A stretch of 64,000 bases of DNA from Myxococcaceae bacterium (GTDB lineage Bacteria > Myxococcota_A > Polyangia > Polyangiales > Ga0077539): contig SCUS01000154.1 in the NCBI GenBank assembly GCA_004297725.1, positions 30,006 to 94,005 on the forward strand, given 5' to 3'. The position numbers were made by a program, and so were the translations under genes. A model generated the notes under the pieces. The model made no database searches and was not told where the DNA came from. It worked only from the letters and a program-made list of their open reading frames with translations. Shown in pieces: positions 17,370 through 25,012 of this stretch. The stretch's first letter is position 1, and every line of letters starts with the position of its first letter.

Positions 17370-18472
17370 GGGCCGTCGCGCTCGCCGCCGCGGTCGCGCT
17401 CTGCGCCTCTCCCGCGCTGGCGCAGTTCACCTATCGCCCCGCCGGGGAGCTCGTCTCGGGCAGCGGCCGGGGCCGCCCCGACATGACCAGCTACGCGCCC
17501 GGGATGCGCTTCCCCACCGAGAGCGCGCCCGCCTACGCCAACTCGCAGGTGTGGGGCGTCGGGGGCAACTACGGCCCCAGCGGGTCGCAGTGCGACGCCC
17601 GCAATCGCTCCTATCCATGGCACGACAACTACTGCGAGAGCCGCTCCTGGGACATGCCCATGTGCCCCTCCGGGACGGGCCACCAGGGACAGGACATCCG
17701 CGCCGCCAACTGCCAGGACAACGTCCACTGGGTCGTCGCCGCGGCCACCGGGCGCATCACCAACGTGGGCTCCTATTCGGTCTACCTCATGGCCGATGAC
17801 GGGACCCGCTACGACTATCTCCATATGCGCAGCGTGCAGGTCGCCGCCGGGGCCCGCGTGGTGCGCGGCGACCGGCTCGGCCGCGTCTCCAACAACTTCG
17901 GCGGGACCGCCACCACCATCCACCTGCATTTCAACATCAACCGCGCGGTGTCGGGCTTCGGCACGGTCTACGCGCCGACCTACGGGGCGCTCATCGAGGC
18001 CTACCAGCGCCTGCTGAGCGTGACCGATCCTCCGGACGGGGGCGCCCCCCGGGACGGCGGGAGCCCCATCGATGTCCCGAGGGACGTCCCGAGGGACAAC
18101 GGCCCCGACGTCGTGGCCATGGTGGATGTCCCGAGAGATGTCCCGAGAGATGTCCCGAGGGATGTCCCCTTGGACACCGGCGCGGACGCTGCGGCGCTGA
18201 TGGACGTCCCGAGAGATGTCCCGAGAGATGTCCCGAGGGACACCGGGAGCGATGTCGCGGTGGCGCGCGATCTTGGCGCGGCGCCGGTGGATGTCGGCAA
18301 TGATGTGGGGAGTGACGTCGGCGGCGAGGACGCCTCCACCCCGGCGCCGACGCCCACGGAAGACGCCGGCTGCGGGTGTCGTACGCTCCCCTCGCGCGGA
18401 GGCGCGGCGGGTCCGTGGCTGCTGGCGCTGGCGGCGCTGGGGCTGCGCCGCCGAAGGGCCATGCGCTCGTAG
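17366..18472 (+). CDS. Exported M23-family protein with Asp-Val repeat linker and MYXO-CTERM tail
   Basis: A 368-aa protein. A signal peptide ends at ALA-Q (residue 19). The M23 domain spans about 60-215 with GHQGQDI, YLHM and HLHFN, so the zinc ligands are present. A run of Asp-Val-Pro-Arg and related repeats follows (about 235-330), then a Cys pair (GCGC), a hydrophobic stretch LLALAALGL and a final Arg cluster. This is the MYXO-CTERM layout, a tail linked to surface anchoring in Myxococcota. The GTG at 17366 overlaps the upstream stop as GTGA. It could be a peptidase or a structural wall-binding M23 protein. The encoding DNA of the linker is a 12-nt tandem repeat that may change length. 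Confidence 0.85.
   Translation: MRAVALAAAVALCASPALAQFTYRPAGELVSGSGRGRPDMTSYAPGMRFPTESAPAYANSQVWGVGGNYGPSGSQCDARNRSYPWHDNYCESRSWDMPMCPSGTGHQGQDIRAANCQDNVHWVVAAATGRITNVGSYSVYLMADDGTRYDYLHMRSVQVAAGARVVRGDRLGRVSNNFGGTATTIHLHFNINRAVSGFGTVYAPTYGALIEAYQRLLSVTDPPDGGAPRDGGSPIDVPRDVPRDNGPDVVAMVDVPRDVPRDVPRDVPLDTGADAAALMDVPRDVPRDVPRDTGSDVAVARDLGAAPVDVGNDVGSDVGGEDASTPAPTPTEDAGCGCRTLPSRGGAAGPWLLALAALGLRRRRAMRS
18071..18243 (+). repeat. 12-nt tandem repeats encoding Asp-Val-Pro-Arg
   Basis: Copies of GATGTCCCGAGA and close variants recur in two blocks within the M23 gene, giving DVPR repeats. All changes are in multiples of 3 nt, so slippage would alter linker length without breaking the frame. Confidence 0.85.
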
Positions 18473-18492
18473 GCGGCTCCTTCGGGTCGTGG

Positions 18493-18677
18493 GGAGTGCC
18501 CCCTTCCCCGCTGCCGCGCGCCCTACCCCCGCCTCGGGGGCAGGGCTCAGGGGATCGAAGACTGGTGCTCGAATTGGCACCGCGGAAGCCCTCCAGTACG
18601 ACTCTACTTTCGCAGACTTCGGAGCCCTGCCCCCGAGGCGGGGGTAGGGCGCGCGGCAGCGGGGAAGGGGGCACTCC
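18493..18677. repeat. Hairpin repeat element, copy A
   Basis: Two perfect inverted arms of 56 nt (18493-18548 and 18622-18677) enclose a 73-nt centre. The arm carries CCCTACCCCCGCC and GGGGGCAGGGCTC. A second copy lies at 55282-55457 in the opposite orientation. The centres also match: GTGCTCGAA, GGCACCGCGGAAGC and TCCAGTACGA occur in the same order in both (A 18565-18601, B 55354-55390). The element fills the gap between two convergent stop codons (18472 and 18685). It could be a mobile hairpin repeat (MITE- or REP-like), a strong two-way terminator, or a structured RNA. No coding frame is credible inside it. Confidence 0.9.
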
Positions 18678-18684
18678 GCCCCGA

Positions 18685-19290
18685 TCAGCCCGGGCCGGCC
18701 ATGGCCTCGCCGATGACGGAGAAGAAGCGCATGCGGGCGCGCGGCGGCAGCATCCCGGCGTGGCGGAAGAGCACCCGGCCGTCGCGGTCGAGCACCATCA
18801 CATAGCTGGTCGACGGTCGAAACCGATAGGCCCCCGACATGGTGCTGGACCAGTCGATCAGGATCTCCATCCCCTGCTCCCTGGCGATGTCGATCACGGC
18901 GTCGCGGGCGAAGCCCGAGGCGGGCCAGAAGCTGTACGAGCTCAGGTTGGCCACCGGGACCACCGCCACGTCGCGGCTGAGGTCCTGAGAGCGGGCGCGC
19001 TCGGCCAGCTCTCGCTTCAGCTCGTTGTTCTGCTGGTTGGAGTCCCGGTCTTCATAGATCAGGATCACCACCCGCCCCCGGTAGTCGCGCAGCCGACGGG
19101 TCTGCCCGCTGGTGCCCTCCAGCGCGAAGTCAGGCGCCGGCGGCGGCGGCGTCGGAGCAGGCGGCGGCGCAGTCGGGGCGGGCGCCACCTGCGGGGCGAC
19201 CGGCGGGGGCACCGGGTCGGCCTGCGTCACCAGGGGAGCCAGCGCCAGGGCGAGAGTCCACCACAAGCTTCTATTCAATGGTCGCTCCAT
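18685..19290 (-). CDS. Exported thioredoxin-fold protein lacking catalytic cysteines
   Basis: A 201-aa protein with a signal peptide (cleavage near residue 24), a Pro/Ala-rich linker (25-52) and a peroxiredoxin/YtfJ-like thioredoxin fold: DFALEGTSGQTRRLRDYRG, then VVILIYEDRDS where the redox CxxC or peroxidatic Cys would be, and a C-terminal strand YVMVLDRDGRVLFRHAG. There is no Cys in the mature protein, so it cannot be a standard thiol oxidoreductase. It resembles YtfJ-family periplasmic proteins. Upstream lies carH on the same strand; they are 53 nt apart and may share a transcript. Confidence 0.65.
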   Translation of the reverse strand: MERPLNRSLWWTLALALAPLVTQADPVPPPVAPQVAPAPTAPPPAPTPPPPAPDFALEGTSGQTRRLRDYRGRVVILIYEDRDSNQQNNELKRELAERARSQDLSRDVAVVPVANLSSYSFWPASGFARDAVIDIAREQGMEILIDWSSTMSGAYRFRPSTSYVMVLDRDGRVLFRHAGMLPPRARMRFFSVIGEAMAGPG

Positions 19291-19343
19291 CGTTCAGTCC
19301 AATCGGTGACTCGGGTGCCCCCCCGACGCCGGGAGGGAGGGAC

Positions 19344-20270
19344 TCAGGCGGGGCCGCGGCGGGAGAGCGCCCGCTCGATCGCCACGCGGTGATCGGAGGG
19401 AGAGCCCACGAGGCAGAGGCCCCCGCGCGCGCGGACGAGCAGCGCCACCGAGGCCGCCCCGCTGCCGCCCACGAACCAGGGTCGACCCCCGCAGGCCAGC
19501 GCGTAGGCGTCGAGCATGGCCGCTTCGGCCGCAGGGGATCGCCCCATGGTGATCGAGAGGCCGATGGCGTCGGGGTTGATGTGCTCGATGGCATCGGAGA
19601 TGGCCTGCGGCGGAGTGCGCCCACCCAGGATCGTCGATTGGATGCCCCAGCCCGCCATCTGGATCGCGACGCCATGCAATCCGATGGCGTGCTCCTCGTC
19701 CTCGACGCTGGCGAGCACCACGCGCCAGCGGGGATCGCTCGGCTGGACGAGGCGCACCAGCGAGCCCACGACGCCCAGGATGTTCTCCGAGGCGAGGTGC
19801 TCCTGGGCCACGGAGAGCTGGCCCTGGTGCCAGAGCTCGCCGATCTGTCGCAGCGCGGGCGCGAAGACCCGCTCGAAGACCTCCTGGGCGCTGCCCACGA
19901 AGAGCGCGCGGCTGACCTCCTGCTGGATGCGCTCGGGGTCGAAGTCGCGCACCGCCGCCAGCAGGGCGTCGAGCGCCATGGTGGTCGCGTTGGCGAGCTC
20001 GCCCGCCGGGGGAGGCGTCGAGGGGGACCTGCTCTCGCGGTCGACGCGCACGAGCTGCGCGGCCTCGGCGATGGCCATGCCGCTGCTGCAGAGGTCGCGC
20101 AGGCGCTTGAGCTCCACCACGTCGACGTCGCTGTAGAGGCGGTACGACGAGGCGGTGCGGGCGGGGGTCGGGATGCCGTAGCGCCGCTCCCAGGCGCGAA
20201 GTGTGGCCGCGGGCACGCCGGTCAATTCCGCGACCACGTTGATTCGGTAGCGACCGAGCGCGTCTTTCAT
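19344..20270 (-). CDS. carH: CarH-type B12-dependent photoreceptor repressor
   Basis: A 308-aa MerR-family regulator. Residues 7-60 form the DNA-binding domain (VAELTGVPAATLRAWERRYG). Residues about 95-175 form the four-helix bundle with the diagnostic W-x9-EH motif (Trp147, Glu157, His158). A cobalamin-binding Rossmann domain follows, with EDEEHAIG giving His194 as the likely lower Co ligand. In known CarH proteins, adenosylcobalamin supports DNA binding in the dark and light breaks the Co-C bond, releasing the operator. It is divergent from a carotenoid operon, as in Myxococcus and Thermus. The W-x9-EH motif argues for a light-sensing CarH rather than a light-insensitive CarA, though Glu replaces the first Asp of the usual DxHxxG. 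The ATG at 20270 fits the MerR N-terminus. Confidence 0.88.
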   Translation of the reverse strand: MKDALGRYRINVVAELTGVPAATLRAWERRYGIPTPARTASSYRLYSDVDVVELKRLRDLCSSGMAIAEAAQLVRVDRESRSPSTPPPAGELANATTMALDALLAAVRDFDPERIQQEVSRALFVGSAQEVFERVFAPALRQIGELWHQGQLSVAQEHLASENILGVVGSLVRLVQPSDPRWRVVLASVEDEEHAIGLHGVAIQMAGWGIQSTILGGRTPPQAISDAIEHINPDAIGLSITMGRSPAAEAAMLDAYALACGGRPWFVGGSGAASVALLVRARGGLCLVGSPSDHRVAIERALSRRGPA

Positions 20271-20315
20271 GCATCCATTCTCACGAGCGGCATCGCGCGA
20301 GCGACACGGCCGCTG

Positions 20316-20340
20316 CTTATGTTCCACGGTCGATGATAAG
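20316..20340. promoter_or_regulatory. Candidate CarH operator or promoter dyad
   Basis: CTTAT and ATAAG form an inverted repeat with a 15-nt centre in the 91-bp gap between carH and crtI. It is the only dyad I noticed there, and ATAAG lies about 20 nt before crtI where a -10 could be. The link to CarH is inference. Confidence 0.3.
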
Positions 20341-20361
20341 AGAGGGCCCACGGGCAGATCA

Positions 20362-21882
20362 ATGATGGACAACACTCCGCAGGGCAGTACGGCCGATCGA
20401 CGACCGCACGCCGTGGTGATCGGCAGCGGGTTTGGGGGGCTTGCGGCCGCGGTGCGGCTCGGGGCGCGTGGGTATCGGGTGACGGTCCTGGAGAAGGCCG
20501 ACGCGCCGGGAGGCCGGGCGTATGTGCACCGCCAGGACGGCTTCGTCTTCGACGCGGGGCCCACGGTGGTGACGGCGCCGTTCTTATTTGAAGAGCTGTG
20601 GGCGCTGTGCGGGCGAAAGATGTCCGATGACATCGACATGCGCCCGGTGACGCCCTTCTATCGGGTTCGCTTCGAGGATGGTACGCATTTCGACTACACC
20701 GGCGACGCGGCGGCGATGCGGGCCGAGGTGGCGAAGGTCTCCCCGGGGGACGTCGACGGCTACGAGCGCTTCGTGAAGATGAGCGAGGAGATCTTCCGCG
20801 TGGGCTTCGAGAAGCTGGCGCACGTGCCCTTCCTCGACGTGGGCTCGATGCTGAAGATCGTCCCGGAGATGGTGAAGCTGCAGAGCTATCGCACCGTGTA
20901 CGGGCTCGTGTCGAAGTTCTTGAAGCACGAGAAGCTTCGTCAGGTGATGAGCTTTCATCCGCTGCTGGTGGGCGGAAATCCATTCAGCACCACATCGATC
21001 TACACGCTCATCGCCTTCCTCGAACGAAAGTGGGGAGTCCACTTCCCTATTGGCGGCACCGGCGAGCTCGTCAAGGGCCTGGTGAACCTCATCGAAGGAT
21101 CCGTCGGGGGCACGGTGCGCTGCAACGCCGAGGTGAAGCGCATCACCCTCAAGGGCCGCAAGGCCACCGGGGTCGAGCTGGCCAACGGGGAGGTGATCCC
21201 CGCGGCGGTGGTGGTCTCCAACGCCGACTCGGCGTGGACCTACCGCTACCTGGTCGCCCCGGAGGCCCGTAAGACCTGGACCGACTCGCGCATCGAGCGC
21301 TCCCGCTACTCCATGTCCCTCTTCGTCTGGTACTTCGGCACCGACCGGAAGTACGAAGACGTGGCGCACCACACCATCCTCCTGGGGCCGCGCTACCGCG
21401 AGCTGCTCGACGACATCTTCGAGAAGAAGGTGCTCGCCGACGACTTCTCTCTCTACCTCCACCGCCCGACGGCCACCGACCCCTCGATGGCCCCGGAGGG
21501 CTGCGACGCCTTCTATGTGCTGTCGCCGGTGCCGCACCTCGACGCGGGCATCGACTGGTCGGTGCGGGCTGAGTCCTATCGCAAGTCCATCGAGGCCTAC
21601 CTCTCCAAGACCGTGATGCCCGACCTCGCGAAGCACGTGGTGAGCTCGCGGGTGCTGACCCCGCAGCAGTTTCAGGACGACCTGCTCTCCTTCAAGGGAG
21701 CCGCCTTCGCGATGGAGCCCGTGCTCACCCAGAGCGCGTGGTTTCGCCCGCACAACCAGAGCGAGGACATCGAGAACCTCTACCTCGTCGGCGCCGGAAC
21801 CCACCCCGGCGCGGGCATGCCCGGCGTGCTCTCCTCCGCGCGCGTGCTCGATCGCGTGGTCCCCGATGCTACGCCTGCCTGA
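20362..21882 (+). CDS. crtI: Phytoene desaturase CrtI
   Basis: A 506-aa FAD-dependent carotene desaturase, which introduces double bonds into phytoene to give lycopene or a related product. The N-terminal dinucleotide motif VVIGSGFGGLAAAVRL is followed by VTVLEKADAPGGRA, and the family signature near the C-terminus reads LYLVGAGTHPGAGMPGVLSSA. Length is normal. The start is one of two consecutive ATG codons at 20362/20365. The reading frame overlaps crtB by 17 nt, so translation is coupled. Its divergence from carH indicates light- and B12-dependent control. The number of desaturation steps cannot be read from the sequence. Confidence 0.95.
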   Translation: MMDNTPQGSTADRRPHAVVIGSGFGGLAAAVRLGARGYRVTVLEKADAPGGRAYVHRQDGFVFDAGPTVVTAPFLFEELWALCGRKMSDDIDMRPVTPFYRVRFEDGTHFDYTGDAAAMRAEVAKVSPGDVDGYERFVKMSEEIFRVGFEKLAHVPFLDVGSMLKIVPEMVKLQSYRTVYGLVSKFLKHEKLRQVMSFHPLLVGGNPFSTTSIYTLIAFLERKWGVHFPIGGTGELVKGLVNLIEGSVGGTVRCNAEVKRITLKGRKATGVELANGEVIPAAVVVSNADSAWTYRYLVAPEARKTWTDSRIERSRYSMSLFVWYFGTDRKYEDVAHHTILLGPRYRELLDDIFEKKVLADDFSLYLHRPTATDPSMAPEGCDAFYVLSPVPHLDAGIDWSVRAESYRKSIEAYLSKTVMPDLAKHVVSSRVLTPQQFQDDLLSFKGAAFAMEPVLTQSAWFRPHNQSEDIENLYLVGAGTHPGAGMPGVLSSARVLDRVVPDATPA

Positions 21883-22819
21883 CCCCTACGACGAAGACGT
21901 CCGGCGGTGCCGGGAGATCCTCCGCGCCGGGTCGAAGAGCTTCCACGCCGCGTCGCTCTTCCTCCCGGCCCGGGTGCGGGGCCCGGCCTCGGTGCTCTAC
22001 GCCTTCTGCCGCGTGGCCGACGACGCGGTCGACCTCGTGTCCCCCAAGCACGCCCCGGAGGCCATCGCCCGGATGCGGGAGCGCCTGGGGAAGATCTACG
22101 CGGGAGAGCCCAACGACACCCCCGTCGACCGCGCCCTCTCGGTGGTGGTGAGGCGATACGCGCTTCCGAGGGCGATCCCCGAGGCGATGCTCGACGGCTT
22201 CGAGTGGGACGTCGAGGGGCGGCGCTATGCCGACATGGAGTCGCTCCAGGGCTACTGCGCCCGCGTGGCGGCCACCGTCGGGGTGATGATGACCCTGCTC
22301 ATGGGGCGTCGAGAGCCCGGGGTGCTGGCGCGCGCCTGCGACCTGGGCGTGGCGATGCAGCTCACCAACATCTGCCGCGACGTGGGCGAAGACGCCCGCA
22401 ACGGCCGGGTGTACCTCCCCGCCGACTGGCTGGCGGAGGCCGGGGTCGACGCCGAGGCCCTGCTTCGAGCCCCGAGCTTCAGCGCCCCGCTGGGCGCGGT
22501 GATCGAGCGCACCCTGAAGGAGGCCGACCGGCTCTATGCGCGATCGGCCGACGGGGTGGCGATGCTGCCGCGCGATTGCCGGATGGCGATTCGCGCGGCG
22601 ACGCTGCTCTATTCCAACATCGGTGAAGAGGTGCGCAGGCGGGGAGGGGACTCGGTGACCTCTCGCGCGGTGGTGCCCGGGGCGCGCAAGCTCGTGCTGC
22701 TGGCGAGGGCCTTCGGGGCGCGCTTCTCGGCCGATCGGGAGCCGAAGGGGGGCGACGACCCGGCGCTGCCCGCGGTGCAGTTTCTGCTGGATGCGGTGAG
22801 CGCGGGCGGTGTCGGATGA
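21866..22819 (+). CDS. crtB: Phytoene synthase CrtB
   Basis: A 317-aa squalene/phytoene synthase-family enzyme that joins two geranylgeranyl diphosphates. The two Asp-rich Mg-binding motifs are DDAVD (52-56) and DVGED (172-176, followed by ARNGRVYLP), with the typical YAFCRVADD context. Length is as expected. It starts inside the end of crtI and ends in an ATGA overlap with the cyclase gene. It supplies phytoene for the neighbouring desaturase. Confidence 0.95.
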   Translation: MLRLPDPYDEDVRRCREILRAGSKSFHAASLFLPARVRGPASVLYAFCRVADDAVDLVSPKHAPEAIARMRERLGKIYAGEPNDTPVDRALSVVVRRYALPRAIPEAMLDGFEWDVEGRRYADMESLQGYCARVAATVGVMMTLLMGRREPGVLARACDLGVAMQLTNICRDVGEDARNGRVYLPADWLAEAGVDAEALLRAPSFSAPLGAVIERTLKEADRLYARSADGVAMLPRDCRMAIRAATLLYSNIGEEVRRRGGDSVTSRAVVPGARKLVLLARAFGARFSADREPKGGDDPALPAVQFLLDAVSAGGVG

Positions 22820-24258
22820 GTCCCGAGGAGGCCCGCGCCAGGGTCCGAGACGCCGCGGGGCCTGAGCTTCTGGAGAGGCTGGAGCACCTCGACGCCACGC
22901 GCTCCCGCCCTCCGGTGGACGACCGCCCCCCGGAGAGCGCGCCCGATGCCGGGGCTGCCGTGGACTGCGACGTGGCCCTGGTGGGCGGCGGGCTGTCGCT
23001 GCTCTACGCCCCGGTGCTGGCCGCGATGGGGGCGAAGGTGCATGTCTTCGACCGCTCCCGCGCCGGGGGCACGCACCGGGAGTGGAACGCCTCGGAGCGG
23101 GAGCTCGGCGCCCTGGTCTCCATGGGGCTGCTCACCCCCGACGAGCTCGACGGGCTCGTCATCGCCCGCTACCGGGAGGGCTTCTGCCGCTGGCACGAGG
23201 GCGGCACCTGGCCCGTCACCCGGGTGCTCGACCGCTCGGTAGACGCGGGCGCGTTGCTCTCCCTGGTGCGCCGTCGTGCGGAGTCGCTGGGGGTGGTCTT
23301 CCATGATGGTCACTCGCTCATCGGGCACGCCTCGGGAGAGCGCTCCATCGCCCTTCGCTTCCGCGACGGCTCCGGGGCGTCGAGGGAGGTGGTCGCCCGG
23401 CTGATGATCGACGCCCGTGGCGCCGCGAGTCCCTCGGCCACCGCCGACCTGATCTGCCCCACCGTGGGAGGCGTGCTCACCGGGCTGGCGCAGGGTGATG
23501 GTCCCGACGAGGTCGACCCCGGGGTGGGGGAGATCCTGGTGACGACGGAGGGCGTGGAGGAGGGCCGACAGCACATCTGGGAGGGCTTTCCCGGAAGGCC
23601 CGGGGAGACCACCGTCTATCTCTTCTATTACGACAAGCGCGCTGCGGTGGGAGACGGCTCTCTGGTGAAGCTCTATGCGCGCTTCTTCGAGACGCTCCCC
23701 CGCTACAAGCGAGGAGAGCCGACGCTGGAGCGGCCGACCTTCGGGTACATCCCCGGCTGGTCGAGGCTCACCCCCGCGCCCCGCCCTCCGTCGTCGCGCA
23801 TCGTGCTGGTGGGGGACGCGGCGGCGCGGCACTCCCCGCTCACCTACTGCGGCTTCGGGGCGACGCTGCGCTCGGTGAAACCCGCGAGCGCCAGGGTGAT
23901 GGCGGCGCTTTCCGACGAGCGCGCCTCGCTCGACCCGGTGGTGCACGACACGCCCCTCCACCGCGGGACCGGGGCGCTCGCCCACATGATCGCCTCTCCG
24001 CCGAGGGAGCCCGCCAGGGCCGGGGCGCTCAATGGATTGCTCGACGCGGCCTTCGGCTCGCTTCACTCGATGGGCGACGAGGCCTATGGGAGGCTGTTGA
24101 GGGATGAGATGTCCGGAGGGGAGTTCTTCCGGTTTCTTCATTCGACTTCGATGAGGAGGCCGGAGGTGTACCCGTGGGTGTTCAGGGTGCTGGGGGCCGC
24201 GGGGGTGGGGCGCTGGGGCGCCGGGGTGCTCCAGGCGCTCTGGTCGAAGGAGGCGTGA
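22816..24258 (+). CDS. CruA-like lycopene cyclase (FAD-dependent)
   Basis: A 480-aa flavoprotein of the FixC/CrtY-CruA superfamily. The dinucleotide-binding motif VALVGGGLSLLYAPVLAAMG starts near residue 53 and runs into VHVFDRSRAGG and THREWNAS, a stretch I know from the CruA/CruP lycopene cyclase family of green sulfur bacteria and cyanobacteria. A second FAD motif, IVLVGDAAARHSPLTYCGFG, follows later. Its place right after crtI and crtB supports a role in ring formation on lycopene. CruA-type cyclases differ clearly from CrtY and CrtYcd. It could instead be a CruP-like protein with another role, or another carotenoid-modifying flavoenzyme. ATGA overlap with crtB. Confidence 0.62.
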   Translation: MSPEEARARVRDAAGPELLERLEHLDATRSRPPVDDRPPESAPDAGAAVDCDVALVGGGLSLLYAPVLAAMGAKVHVFDRSRAGGTHREWNASERELGALVSMGLLTPDELDGLVIARYREGFCRWHEGGTWPVTRVLDRSVDAGALLSLVRRRAESLGVVFHDGHSLIGHASGERSIALRFRDGSGASREVVARLMIDARGAASPSATADLICPTVGGVLTGLAQGDGPDEVDPGVGEILVTTEGVEEGRQHIWEGFPGRPGETTVYLFYYDKRAAVGDGSLVKLYARFFETLPRYKRGEPTLERPTFGYIPGWSRLTPAPRPPSSRIVLVGDAAARHSPLTYCGFGATLRSVKPASARVMAALSDERASLDPVVHDTPLHRGTGALAHMIASPPREPARAGALNGLLDAAFGSLHSMGDEAYGRLLRDEMSGGEFFRFLHSTSMRRPEVYPWVFRVLGAAGVGRWGAGVLQALWSKEA

Positions 24259-24259
24259 G

Positions 24260-25012
24260 GTGATCCCCGCTCGCAAGAACCGGCTCTTCCGGTGGTGGTT
24301 CTCGGGGCACGCCCGCTCCCGCCTCCGAGCGAGCTTCTCCGCGGTGCGCGCCGAGGGGATGGACCACCTGCGCGCCGCGCTCTCCTCGGGCCCGGTGCTC
24401 ATCGTCTCCAACCACACCTCGTGGTGGGACCCGATGGTGGTGCTCTACCTCACCGAGCGGGTGCTGCGCTGCGACGGGCACGCCATGATGGACGCGGGCA
24501 ACCTCCGCCGGCTGCCCTTCTTCGCCATGGTGGGCGCCTTTGGGGTAGACCTCTCCGACCCCTCGGACGGGGCGAGCGCGATGCGCTACGCGGCGCGGCT
24601 GCTCAACGCCCCGGGGCGCATGGTGTGGGTCTTTCCCCAGGGGAGGGAGCGCCCGGTGACCGAGCGCCCGCTGGGCTTCCGGCCGGGGAGCGCGGAGGTG
24701 GCGAGGGTGGCGAAGTGCGTGACGGTCCCCATCGGACTTCGATATGAGCACCGGGGGAGCGAGCGCCCGGAGCTGCTGATGTCCATTGGACAACCATTGC
24801 CATGGACGAAGGACGTGACGGCCGCCCGGGCGGCGCACGAGGCCGCGGTGACCGGGAGGCTCGACCGGCTGGACGAGGCGCTGCGAGACGGGAGCGTCGA
24901 GGGCTTCGAGGCGCTGGAGGCGATGGGTGTCGGGGCCGCGGCGGGCGGGGCCGAGCGGGCGCTGGCGGCGATCACCCGGCCGTGGGCGCTGGGGCCGTCG
25001 CGGGGGCGCTGA
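24260..25012 (+). CDS. PlsC-type acyltransferase in the carotenoid operon
   Basis: A 250-aa member of the lysophosphatidate acyltransferase family. The catalytic HX4D motif is NHTSWWD, and FPQGRER matches the second conserved block (FPEGTRS in many members). There is no clear membrane anchor. The GTG start lies one base after the previous stop. Such genes in carotenoid operons may acylate a hydroxylated or glycosylated carotenoid, or a lipid of the same membrane. No glycosyltransferase is adjacent, so the acceptor is unknown. The last 41 bp overlap the opposing antiporter gene. Confidence 0.75.
   Translation: MIPARKNRLFRWWFSGHARSRLRASFSAVRAEGMDHLRAALSSGPVLIVSNHTSWWDPMVVLYLTERVLRCDGHAMMDAGNLRRLPFFAMVGAFGVDLSDPSDGASAMRYAARLLNAPGRMVWVFPQGRERPVTERPLGFRPGSAEVARVAKCVTVPIGLRYEHRGSERPELLMSIGQPLPWTKDVTAARAAHEAAVTGRLDRLDEALRDGSVEGFEALEAMGVGAAAGGAERALAAITRPWALGPSRGR

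Noticed and set aside
18493..18677. The hairpin elements as insertion sequences
   Set aside because: They are about 180 bp, without any transposase frame or clear target duplication. A non-autonomous element is possible, but a full IS is not.
22816..24258. Assignment of the third carotenoid gene to CrtY
   Set aside because: The motif HREWNAS after the FAD region is of the CruA/CruP type, and length and layout differ from CrtY. The cyclase role is kept with moderate confidence only.
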